This document shows positions 1 through 6,920 of a stretch of 11,657 nt of DNA, piece after piece. The stretch is from an uncultured Clostridium sp. (lineage in GTDB: Bacteria > Bacillota > Clostridia > TANB77 > CAG-508), in the NCBI GenBank assembly GCA_946497585.1, contig CAMMLF010000047.1, positions 1 through 11,657 on the forward strand. Direction: 5' to 3'. Under the pieces are notes generated by a model that was not told the origin of the DNA, ran no database searches, and worked only from the letters and a program-made list of their open reading frames with translations. Within the stretch, counting starts at the first letter, position 1. Each line of letters opens with the position of its first letter. The translations under genes and the position numbers were made by a program.

Positions 1-206
1 GTTAAAATCCATCCAACTAATGGAATAGATAAACTTATTCCTTGCATAGCAAAAATGTCTATTTTTGCCAATATGCTTACTGCTATTCCAACTATTAATG
101 CTCCAATAGTATTGATATTAATTTTTCCTTCTTGCCATACCATTTTTAGGGTTTCCCAAATAGCTTCAACTAACAAAGCTATTGTTATAATTGTTACTAT
201 ACTCAT
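1..206 (-). CDS. Small multi-spanning membrane protein, holin-like (3' end missing)
   Basis: The first 68 codons are present; the gene continues past the left edge. It starts at ATG 206 within an ATGA overlap with the BhlA-like gene; the ribosome site AGGTGAG (212-218) lies in that gene. The sequence has a hydrophobic N-terminal segment (MSIVTIITIALLVEAIWETL), an amphipathic linker (KMVWQEGKIN), a second hydrophobic segment (TIGALIVGIAVSILAKIDIF) and the beginning of a third (ISLSIPLVGWIL). The pattern of EA.WET.K..WQ.GK.N followed by an A/G/I-rich helix and a K.D...G.....P..G block is one I associate with small membrane proteins next to holin and endolysin genes in clostridial phages. A canonical holin is likely but not proven, because the C-terminus is missing. 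Confidence 0.65.
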   Translation of the reverse strand, partial: MSIVTIITIALLVEAIWETLKMVWQEGKININTIGALIVGIAVSILAKIDIFAMQGISLSIPLVGWIL

Positions 207-451
207 CTTCTCTCACCTACCTTTTCTTTTACATCTTTTAAATCTGATTGTATTATTTCTAAGCTTTTATAAATATTAATATTAGTGTTCTTCATTTCTT
301 CTAAACACCTTGTATTTTGCTCTAAAATTCTACTATTCTGTTCTTCTATTTCAGCATTTCTTTTTTTGTTTTGGATGCTATCCCACAAATAAAGCATAGC
401 TATTACAATTAAAATAGAGTAATTTGCTATTAATTTAGCTATCTCTTCCAT
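203..451 (-). CDS. BhlA/UviB-like putative holin
   Basis: This 82-residue protein has one N-terminal transmembrane segment (about residues 9-25, ANYSILIVIAMLYLWDSI), a basic turn (QNKKR) and a long charged coiled coil ending SLEIIQSDLKDVKEKVGERR. This layout (short acidic N-terminus, membrane helix, basic patch, helical tail ending D.K..V..IK.K-like) matches BhlA/UviB proteins, bacteriocin- and phage-associated holin-like proteins of Bacillus and Clostridium. A strong ribosome site (GGAGGTG, 459-465) precedes ATG 451. The gene overlaps the previous one by 17 bases and the next one by four (ATGA at 203-206), so all three small membrane proteins are translated together. A holin role, making holes for an endolysin, is inferred from family shape and context. 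Confidence 0.68.
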   Translation of the reverse strand: MEEIAKLIANYSILIVIAMLYLWDSIQNKKRNAEIEEQNSRILEQNTRCLEEMKNTNINIYKSLEIIQSDLKDVKEKVGERR

Positions 452-638
452 TCTCTAGCACCTCCACTCTATTTTCTATATTAATTATTCTTTCTTCTAC
501 TTGTTTCCAACGTTCATTGCCACTTTGTTTTGATTTTTCAATACTTATGGTTTCCTGTAAATTATGAATAAAACTTAAAATTAAAAGAACTATTATTAAA
601 ATACCAATAATAGTTCCTTTTTTATTATCTTTACTCAT
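435..638 (-). CDS. Small single-pass membrane protein, lysis-region, unknown
   Basis: This 67-residue protein has a short basic N-terminus (MSKDNKKG), one transmembrane segment at about residues 9-25 (TIIGILIIVLLILSFI) and a charged helical, coiled-coil tail (RWKQVEERIINIENRVEVLE). The positive N-terminus suggests the tail is outside the membrane if the positive-inside rule holds. The start at ATG 638 has AGGTGG seven bases upstream and overlaps the previous gene by eight bases. It is followed by two further small membrane proteins. I do not recognise the family; the position and shape allow an antiholin, holin partner or spanin-like role, none of which is shown by sequence. Confidence 0.65.
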   Translation of the reverse strand: MSKDNKKGTIIGILIIVLLILSFIHNLQETISIEKSKQSGNERWKQVEERIINIENRVEVLENGRDS

Positions 639-1089
639 TATCTACCACCTCTGTTTCTTCTACTACTTCTTGCCAAGCATCTGGATATTCTTCTGGTGAC
701 CATACGCAACCATTAATTAAACATATATACTTCTTACCGTTAAATGTCATTTTATTACCTTCATTGTAACAATCATGTGCTCCTTCAGGTTTCACAAAAG
801 GTGGATATTCTTCAGTTGGCTCTTCTATATCTTCTTTTTCCTCAAGAGTGTTTAATCTAGTATTTACTTCTGTTTTAAAATTATTAAACTCTTTATAAAG
901 ATTATCTAATTGCTCTTGAACTGGCTTATAACTATTTTCTACTACTGCATTTTCTCTTGATAAAGAAATAAGCGACGTTTTTTCTTCGTCGCTCAATTTG
1001 CTTTCTAACCATAAAACATTAATTTTATTTAATATGTCTTCTAGCTTATAGCTCTTGCTTAATATAACATTTTTTACTATCTCAAACAT
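631..1089 (-). CDS. Accessory tail protein with ChtBD3-like carbohydrate-binding C-terminus
   Basis: This 152-residue protein starts at ATG 1089; its ribosome site GGAGGT is formed by the last Gly-Gly codons of the fibre gene. Residues 1-50 (IVKNVILSKSYKLEDILNKI, then LSDEEKTSLISLSRENA) match a short helical domain often found in small proteins behind the fibre genes of Firmicute phages. Residues 55-85 are a coiled coil (VQEQLDNLYKEFNNFKTEVN). After an acidic linker, residues 103-141 give GAHDCYNEGNKMTFNGKKYI and CLINGCVWSPEEYPDAWQEV, the pattern of CBM5/12 (ChtBD3): AHD.Y..G..V.(F/Y).GK.Y.......N..SP...P..W. The aromatic residues Tyr121, Trp130 and Trp139 are the likely sugar contacts. Cysteines 107, 123 and 128 could stabilise the domain. 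It probably decorates the baseplate or helps bind the cell wall; attachment site and ligand are inferred. Confidence 0.72.
   Translation of the reverse strand: MFEIVKNVILSKSYKLEDILNKINVLWLESKLSDEEKTSLISLSRENAVVENSYKPVQEQLDNLYKEFNNFKTEVNTRLNTLEEKEDIEEPTEEYPPFVKPEGAHDCYNEGNKMTFNGKKYICLINGCVWSPEEYPDAWQEVVEETEVVDNE
971..993 (-). other. GC-rich 7-bp hairpin inside the ChtBD3-like protein gene
   Basis: AGCGACG and CGTCGCT form a perfect seven-base-pair stem with the nine-base A-rich loop AAGAAAAAA in the mRNA. Five of seven pairs are G-C in otherwise very AT-rich sequence. A loosely U-rich stretch (UAUUUCUUUA) follows. It encodes LSDEEKTSL, so it may be a coding coincidence. Confidence 0.5.
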
Positions 1090-1091
1090 CT

Positions 1092-4000
1092 CTAATTACC
1101 TCCCACTTGATTTACCTGTGCTTGTTCTAAAGCTTGTATCCTATCTAATAAACTTGCTGATAACTCACTTTGCTCTTTAAAAGCCCTTAATAAGCTTTTA
1201 TTATATTTAAATGATAAACTACCTTTATCTATAAAAACATTATTTAAATCGTCATATAGCTTGAATTTATTTAGCTCTTGTTTTACTTCTTCTGGTAACT
1301 CAATCGTTTCATAATTATCTTCAGACATTAACACATAGAATTCTAGTGGATTTCCTGCATCATATAATTGTTTTAAGTAAGCATTTGCTTCATCTATACT
1401 TGCAAATCTATCTTTTTCTGTAGAGAATGACATTTGATCTTGTCCACTTTTCCAAAACCCTATAGCATTAGTATATGTAGAGTTTATATCACTAATAGTT
1501 CCGTATGTTTTATCACTTTTTAAATAATTACAAATTCCTAAAGTAGGTTTCCAGTAATCTTTACTAGTATTAATATATATTTTATCAGTTCCTAACATGA
1601 CATCGTATTTATCAATATTATTTTTAGATTGCTTAGCAGTAACTTTCTTACCAACTGTTACTCCATCAAGTACATAGCGTGCGAATTTATTTACTAAATA
1701 CCATTTTCCATCAAGCTTCTTTATTTCATTATAATAGTCTTTTAATGCTCCATTAAATCCATTTTCTAAAGCTATACTTATATCAATAGCTTCATATTTT
1801 TGAAACTGTGTAGGCTGTTTATCTGATATTTCTAATTCTATATATATATCCTCACTATATTCTTTTCCTACTACTAATGCTTCTATTCCAAATGAAATTC
1901 TATATATTTCTTGTTCTACAGAATAACCATTAATAATATTGTTTCTATTTAAAGTTTTGAATAAAGTTCCGTTTTTATTTACCAACCAAAAATAAGGAGA
2001 AAAATCTGTATTATCTTTTAATAGCTTTTCTGTTTTTCCATAGTTCATAAATAATTTTGTTCCCGCTTTAATTGGAACATTTAAGTCTACAGATTTTATT
2101 GCCAAGAATGTTGAAGTTGAAGTTCCATTAATATTAATTCCACCATCATTTTTAGATATAGTAGCAATACCACTAGAACTTTTATTTATATCATTAGTAT
2201 CTAAAATATTCTTTCTACATATTGATATATTCTGCTCTTTTTTCACTTGTATCTCACTAGGATAATTTAAACTTGGACTTGCACCATATTCTTCATATGG
2301 CTTATTCTCTGTGCCCTTTAAAATCATCGGATAATACAATTTGTTATTAACTGTTATTTCTGGATTTACTTGAATATAAGCATCAGTTATTTTAAAAGAT
2401 TTATCAAATGTTTTTGAAGTTGCTTTTGTTAATCCGTCAAACCATTCATAAGAATCATCTTCATAAACTACATAAGCTTTACAATCTTGAATTGTATAAT
2501 CTCCAGCTTCAAATTGAATTTCTTCATCATGTATATTAATTTGAGATATTGAACTTCCACTTGTTCCACCAGTTGCTGTACCATTAGCTAAAACAGTACC
2601 ATCTGAATTAACTATAAAATCTATACCATTATGATTCCTCGATACGCCTGTATTTTTTAACTGATTATATCCTTCTCTAGTTTTTTGAGTTAACTCAGCA
2701 CCTTTTATTGTTAAATTTTCAACTTCATCATTTTCAGCATATATTTGTGTTTGCTCTACGTCTTCTACTTTAGTTTTTAACGCTCTTGCATATTTACTGT
2801 CGGATATTTTACGCTCATTCTCATTATTTTTCTCAATATATTTTTCAATAGAAATATTATATTTAAAGTTTAATTTTAAATCTTCTAATGATATATTATT
2901 TATTCCTTGATATAATTGTAAATTAATTTCTTCAAGTTCTGTTTCTTCCTCATTTGATATATACAAGATTTGTAATGGTGTACCAGCTTGTTTTTGTTGT
3001 GCTAAGAAAGATTTCCAATCATCAATTGTTTCAAAATCATCATCTGTTTGAAACCACAACACATCATTATAAGAAAATCCAAAAGTATTTTTACCTTTCC
3101 AACTTTCTCCACTATTTACACATTTAAAATAATTTGATAACATAATTCTAGAAGTAACATTGCTTGCTAAAATAGTAGTATTTTTTTGTAATGCAAATCC
3201 TTTATATTCCTCACCATTTACTATATAAAAATTTTCTGTTCCATTAAATTCAACTATCTTAAGATTACTTCTTAATTTATCATCATTAATGTAGTTTTTA
3301 TAACCATTAAAAGTTCCTAAAAATTTGTTTTCTGGTAAAGTAATTTGTTTATCATATTTTTCTATTTCATCTACTGTATTTTTTATATTAAAAGAGCTTA
3401 ATATATTCTTAAATTCAGACGGATAATTTAAAGTTGGAGTAGCTCCATATTCTTCATATGGCTTTTCTTCTGTGCCCTCAATCAATTGTATATTATTACA
3501 ATTTTTATCATAAGAAAATCTTAAATATTTAGCACTTGTTGGAGTAATAAAAGTAGCTTTTTTATTAGTTACTGAATATAAAGTATTAACTATAGAATCT
3601 ATAACTATAGGTGCTTTATTTTCATCATAGAAACAATATCCTCTTTCATTACCAGAAAGTAAAGTATCATAGTCATATGTTAATAAATAATTTGTATTTT
3701 CACTAACAGGAATATAATCACTAGTATTACTACTATTCGAGTTATTTAACTTTCCATAGTAAGGGTCAGTATTAGAATTATTTGCATATATATATTTATT
3801 TTCCGCAATAGTATCTATATTAAATTTATTATATCCTTCTCTAGTGTCTTGAGTAATCTCTGGTAAAGTGCTTTCAATTTCTATGTCTTTCATATAACAA
3901 TCTTGATCTACTTCTACTTGTCCAAATTCATTTATTTCAACAATTTCAGAATCTATAGCTCTAGCATACCTTTTATCACTTTCAATACGTTCATTTTCAA

Positions 4001-5036
4001 GACTATTTTCTACTTCTTCTTTAGCTTGTAAAGTTTCTTCTTTTAATGCTTCAGTATCATCTTTTATAGCTTGCGTATCAGTCTTTATTTGCTCTGTATC
4101 AGTCTTAGTCTGTTCTATAGATGTCTTCATACTAGATACTTCATTTTTCATAGTTTCAACAGATGTTTTATCTGCAGATGTTTGATTGGCTTTTGATGTT
4201 GCAATTCCAGCCTGTTTCTCACTTTCTTTTGCTTGATTAGTAGCCTCTGTTACTGCACTATAAACTTTTTCAAGAGACTTGTCTACACTTTCTTTTGCTG
4301 TGTTTATTTCGCCTTTAGATTTATTTATATCTTCTTGTATAGTTGTTACATTAGTTAAAACTTCGGACGCATTTTCAGCACTTTTTTGTGCACTTATTTC
4401 ACTAGTCTTTGCATTAGTTTCACTTGTTTTTGCATTTTGTTCACTAGCTTGTACATTTTTCTGTATCTGTTCTATATTATCTTCTATTTTTTCTACATCT
4501 GATACTTTATTATTTATTTCTTTTATTTTTTCATCTGCATTTTTGTTGTATTCATTTGTTTTTTGAATAGCATTATCATTATATACTTCAGTTTTATTTT
4601 TATAATTTTCATCAAACGCTTCTATTTTCTCATTAGCATTTCTATTAAATTCATTTAAAAATTTTTCATAATCTGTAGGACTTGGTACTTCTGTTTTATC
4701 GGCATCTTTATAACTACCATTTTCTACCCTAAAATAAGTAGGTCTTGGTGAATATCTTAATTCTAATTCATTATCATCATTTAATATATAAGCATATATA
4801 CCTATTTCTATATTAACATCTTTTTCTTTCAAAACTTCATCTGGTATATCACATTCATTATTTAATATTAATTGATAATATGAACCATTTATACAAGAAA
4901 ATACTGCTCTATATATTAAATCTTTTGTATATTCACTACTAAATTCAAATATACATTTATTTACATTATATTCTCCTTTATGAATATCAGATTTTTCTGT
5001 TATAGTAACATTATTAACATCTACTTTTATTTTCAT
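1092..5036 (-). CDS. BppU-like baseplate/tail fibre protein, probable receptor-binding protein with duplicated C-terminal half
   Basis: This 1314-residue protein is the likely host-recognition fibre. Residues 1-105 resemble BppU-type N-terminal baseplate-attachment domains: paired strands ending LELRYSPRPTYFRVENGSY. Residues 120-345 are a long coiled-coil shaft with heptads such as SEQNAKTSETNAKTSE (198-213) and KTDTEQIKTDTQAIKDDTEA (311-330). The rest contains two related halves. Each starts NER..SD.(R/K)YARA (348 and 740), passes TQ.TREGYN (395 and 783) and GTE.KPYEEYGA.P.LNYPSE (521 and 908), and ends in a module with W...(D/S)..D.F.(T/S)ID, AG.PL...Y and FKYN (about 565-730 and 1110-1280). 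The segments before PYEEYG look like beta-sandwich carbohydrate-binding modules; a third lies at about 942-1084 (GI.....DG....NGT.T). The C-terminus (ASLLDRIQALEQAQVNQ) may be a trimerising helix. Start ATG 5036 has AGAGGT upstream. Sugar binding is inferred. Confidence 0.78.
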   Translation of the reverse strand: MKIKVDVNNVTITEKSDIHKGEYNVNKCIFEFSSEYTKDLIYRAVFSCINGSYYQLILNNECDIPDEVLKEKDVNIEIGIYAYILNDDNELELRYSPRPTYFRVENGSYKDADKTEVPSPTDYEKFLNEFNRNANEKIEAFDENYKNKTEVYNDNAIQKTNEYNKNADEKIKEINNKVSDVEKIEDNIEQIQKNVQASEQNAKTSETNAKTSEISAQKSAENASEVLTNVTTIQEDINKSKGEINTAKESVDKSLEKVYSAVTEATNQAKESEKQAGIATSKANQTSADKTSVETMKNEVSSMKTSIEQTKTDTEQIKTDTQAIKDDTEALKEETLQAKEEVENSLENERIESDKRYARAIDSEIVEINEFGQVEVDQDCYMKDIEIESTLPEITQDTREGYNKFNIDTIAENKYIYANNSNTDPYYGKLNNSNSSNTSDYIPVSENTNYLLTYDYDTLLSGNERGYCFYDENKAPIVIDSIVNTLYSVTNKKATFITPTSAKYLRFSYDKNCNNIQLIEGTEEKPYEEYGATPTLNYPSEFKNILSSFNIKNTVDEIEKYDKQITLPENKFLGTFNGYKNYINDDKLRSNLKIVEFNGTENFYIVNGEEYKGFALQKNTTILASNVTSRIMLSNYFKCVNSGESWKGKNTFGFSYNDVLWFQTDDDFETIDDWKSFLAQQKQAGTPLQILYISNEEETELEEINLQLYQGINNISLEDLKLNFKYNISIEKYIEKNNENERKISDSKYARALKTKVEDVEQTQIYAENDEVENLTIKGAELTQKTREGYNQLKNTGVSRNHNGIDFIVNSDGTVLANGTATGGTSGSSISQINIHDEEIQFEAGDYTIQDCKAYVVYEDDSYEWFDGLTKATSKTFDKSFKITDAYIQVNPEITVNNKLYYPMILKGTENKPYEEYGASPSLNYPSEIQVKKEQNISICRKNILDTNDINKSSSGIATISKNDGGININGTSTSTFLAIKSVDLNVPIKAGTKLFMNYGKTEKLLKDNTDFSPYFWLVNKNGTLFKTLNRNNIINGYSVEQEIYRISFGIEALVVGKEYSEDIYIELEISDKQPTQFQKYEAIDISIALENGFNGALKDYYNEIKKLDGKWYLVNKFARYVLDGVTVGKKVTAKQSKNNIDKYDVMLGTDKIYINTSKDYWKPTLGICNYLKSDKTYGTISDINSTYTNAIGFWKSGQDQMSFSTEKDRFASIDEANAYLKQLYDAGNPLEFYVLMSEDNYETIELPEEVKQELNKFKLYDDLNNVFIDKGSLSFKYNKSLLRAFKEQSELSASLLDRIQALEQAQVNQVGGN
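1170..2819 (-). repeat. Fibre protein duplication, copy 2 (with an extra module)
   Basis: This covers residues 740-1289. It starts NERKISDSKYARA, has TQKTREGYNQL and PYEEYGASPSLNYPSE, and ends LSFKYNKSLLRAF. It is about 160 residues longer than copy 1 because of an inserted second beta-sandwich-like segment (942-1084) that ends TQFQKYEA, echoing the PYEEYGA ending of the other modules. Confidence 0.72.
2820..3995 (-). repeat. Fibre protein duplication, copy 1
   Basis: This covers residues 348-739. It starts with NERIESDKRYARA, has TQDTREGYNKF and PYEEYGATPTLNYPSE, and ends with LNFKYNISIEKY. It corresponds to copy 2 (1170-2819). Two DNA segments are still identical between copies: 18 bases at 3828-3845 and 2664-2681, and 20 bases at 3445-3464 and 2284-2303. 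Confidence 0.75.
4359..4445 (-). repeat. Heptad repeat in the fibre coiled coil
   Basis: Residues 198-226 of the fibre protein repeat a seven-residue unit of the form (A/T)SE.(N/S)A(K/Q) about four times. At the DNA level this gives near-copies of a 21-base unit. Such repeats form trimeric coiled-coil shafts and can change length by slippage. Confidence 0.75.
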
Positions 5037-5038
5037 AG

Positions 5039-6046
5039 TTACCTCTTTTCTTTTAAAAATTTATCTATAAAATCTACCCTTAAATTTCCACATTTGTATT
5101 CAAAAAAGCCATTTCCATTATATTTTTTAGCACTTATATAAGAATCTAAAATATCATTGTTTAATGTTTTTATAGTAATCTTTTGATTAATATTATACTC
5201 TTTATTACTTCTGAAACTAAAATAGTGTTCATATCTATTAGCTTTAAATTGATTTAAAGCTTCTTGGTGTGCGTTATTATAATCAGAAGTATAAATAGTA
5301 GTCCTTTTTCCAAAAATAATGTCGGGATCTGTAGGATTTTCAGTTGTAGTTCTATCATTTTTTAAATATAAAGTGTAAGTTTGCGTGTCAGTCAATACTT
5401 TGACACAAGTAAGAATAGTACTGCTATAATATGATTTTATATATTCTTTTTCTAATAAGTTTAAATCAATTAATGATGATTCTTCATTTTCTTTTTTATA
5501 AATATAAATGTCTAAATATTTATTGTCATCACTCATTTTAAACTCTATCTCTAAATCGTATAATTTTTTACAATTATTGCAAAAAGTAGCTAAATTATAT
5601 ATTCCATTTTCATTTTCAACACTAATATTAAATTTATTATGAGATAATACGTTGACTCTTATATAATTTAAAGCATAAACTCCAACAGTATAATTAGCAG
5701 TTATTTGAGAAAATAAAAAATCTTCAATCCCATTTTCTGAAATTAATTCTTCATTATTAAGTTCAATTTTCTCATCAAACATACTCATTATATTTGAAAC
5801 TGTAATCTTTAAAGTCTTATCATCTGCATTTTCAATATTTTCTATAACACCAACAAAAATTTTAACGTTGTTTTCTTTCAAAAAAATAATGTCTTTCTCT
5901 TGTGCATTTATATTAGAATTTGAAATATATATTAATGATTTTGAGGAACATTCTTCATCATCATTTATTTCATAACTGCTAACCTGTTTTACATCTTTAA
6001 TAAAAAAAGATTGAACATCAAAAATCCATAAAAAACAATTATTCAC
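5039..6046 (-). CDS. Tal-like baseplate hub / tail-associated protein
   Basis: This 335-residue protein follows Dit, the place where siphoviruses encode Tal (tail-associated lysin or baseplate hub, gp27/gp44 fold), the trimer that closes the tube and opens on infection. It starts at GTG 6046. The sequence is beta-rich with short helices: early residues give SLIYISNSNINAQEKDIIFL and NNVKIFVGVIENIENADDKT, resembling the first hub domain where a strand carrying KI.VGVI is usual. The C-terminal part has QEALNQFKANRYEHYFSFRS and KEYNINQKITI, a pattern of a helix before a strand pair seen in the gp27/Gp37-like hubs. At 335 residues it is short and no C-terminal peptidase, lysozyme or fibre extension is visible, so enzymatic activity is not expected. 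Cysteines 156 and 159 form a CNNC pair. The stop is two bases before the next start. The role rests mostly on position and fold-like pattern. Confidence 0.65.
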   Translation of the reverse strand: MNNCFLWIFDVQSFFIKDVKQVSSYEINDDEECSSKSLIYISNSNINAQEKDIIFLKENNVKIFVGVIENIENADDKTLKITVSNIMSMFDEKIELNNEELISENGIEDFLFSQITANYTVGVYALNYIRVNVLSHNKFNISVENENGIYNLATFCNNCKKLYDLEIEFKMSDDNKYLDIYIYKKENEESSLIDLNLLEKEYIKSYYSSTILTCVKVLTDTQTYTLYLKNDRTTTENPTDPDIIFGKRTTIYTSDYNNAHQEALNQFKANRYEHYFSFRSNKEYNINQKITIKTLNNDILDSYISAKKYNGNGFFEYKCGNLRVDFIDKFLKEKR

Positions 6047-6050
6047 TTTA

Positions 6051-6058
6051 CACCTCTA
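6051..6058 (-). promoter_or_regulatory. Ribosome site fused to the Dit stop, directing a GTG start
   Basis: The Dit stop TAG (6056-6058) runs directly into AGGTG, so TAGAGGTG serves as both stop and Shine-Dalgarno sequence. Four bases later comes GTG at 6044-6046. No in-frame ATG lies near, and the residues after the GTG are well formed, so GTG is taken as the start. Confidence 0.7.
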
Positions 6059-6919
6059 AACACTTACCCAAAATTTTTTAGTTTCTAAAACTACATTTAA
6101 TTTATTACTTATATTACTTGCCTTAAACATCAAAATTGAATTTTTTCTTGCGGGAACTTTTAGTATATTTTCATTATTAAAATCTAAATATTCTGATTTT
6201 AATAAATCTGTAATTTGAGTATTTCCAGCAGAAGTTAATACTTTTCTAATATAAAATTCATTATCTTTGCTGCTATATTCTAAAACTTCTGCTGAAGATA
6301 CAGTAATATTTTTCATTTGATAAATTTTTTCTGCAAATTCATCATTTGAACTAACTATTTTAAACTCAAAATTATTAAATGAACCTCCATACACTCGAAA
6401 CTGAATCTCACAATCAAAATCCGAATCATTATCAAATTCATATTGTACATATTCATCACTATTAGAAATTGATAAACGTGCATCAGCTTTGTAATCATAC
6501 CAAAAGCTTAGCGGAATTAATTGTATCGGAATGCATAGATATTTATTTACTTTTTCTGTTTTTCCAACATTTGAAATCAACATATCTCTTCTAAAATCTT
6601 TAACTGTTCCATCAAGTTCTATGTCGTAATGTAATGTAACCTTATAATCTGCCCATTTAATATAATCTGCAAGTTCCTTATATCTTTTATACGTTTTTAA
6701 ATATATATTAAATGATATCGGATCTTGATTTATTTTTTTGTCATTTAATACAAATCTATTACCTATTTGAGAATAAGATGCGGCTAATGAAAATCCTAGT
6801 CCTTGTAAATCAGTCACCATTCCAAAATCTTTTCCTGAATTTAATGATATAACTTGTCCTGTTTTATTTTCGTCGCCATCTTCATAAAACCTCAATGATA
6901 CTCTTCTAACTTTTTCCAT
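6056..6919 (-). CDS. Distal tail protein (Dit)
   Basis: This 287-residue protein forms the hexameric hub at the end of the tail tube on which the baseplate and receptor-binding proteins are mounted. The N-terminal half (residues 1-145) has the siphovirus tail component pattern: a strand-rich start, FGMVTDLQGLGFSLAASYSQ, RFVLNDKKINQDPISFNIYL, then KRYKELADYIKWADYKVTLHY and YLCIPIQLIPLSFWYDY. The switch from a Y..Y..L..YI helix to strands and the PL.FW ending are typical of the Dit belt domain. The C-terminal half (150-287) is beta-rich, compatible with the galectin-like or Ig-like domain of longer Dits. It starts at ATG 6919, one base after the tape measure stop; GGAG of its ribosome site lies in the last codons of that gene. 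Order after the tape measure and before a Tal-like gene supports the call. Confidence 0.85.
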   Translation of the reverse strand: MEKVRRVSLRFYEDGDENKTGQVISLNSGKDFGMVTDLQGLGFSLAASYSQIGNRFVLNDKKINQDPISFNIYLKTYKRYKELADYIKWADYKVTLHYDIELDGTVKDFRRDMLISNVGKTEKVNKYLCIPIQLIPLSFWYDYKADARLSISNSDEYVQYEFDNDSDFDCEIQFRVYGGSFNNFEFKIVSSNDEFAEKIYQMKNITVSSAEVLEYSSKDNEFYIRKVLTSAGNTQITDLLKSEYLDFNNENILKVPARKNSILMFKASNISNKLNVVLETKKFWVSV

Positions 6920-6920
6920 A

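Noticed and set aside
55..279. Plus-strand open frame of 74 codons, hydrophobic.
   Set aside because: It is antisense to the two overlapping holin-like genes, which have proper ribosome sites and coupling.
4279..4566. Open frame of 95 codons on the plus strand with hydrophobic composition.
   Set aside because: It lies opposite the coiled-coil heptads of the fibre gene; its repeats are the antisense of those heptads and there is no ribosome site.
1092..5036. Diversity-generating retroelement targeting the fibre C-terminus.
   Set aside because: No reverse transcriptase, template repeat or A-biased variable region is visible; the repeats present are an ordinary internal duplication.
5380..5410. 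Inverted repeat GTGTCA/TGACAC inside the Tal-like gene.
   Set aside because: Only six pairs with a ten-base loop and no U tract; such stems are expected by chance in a window of this size.
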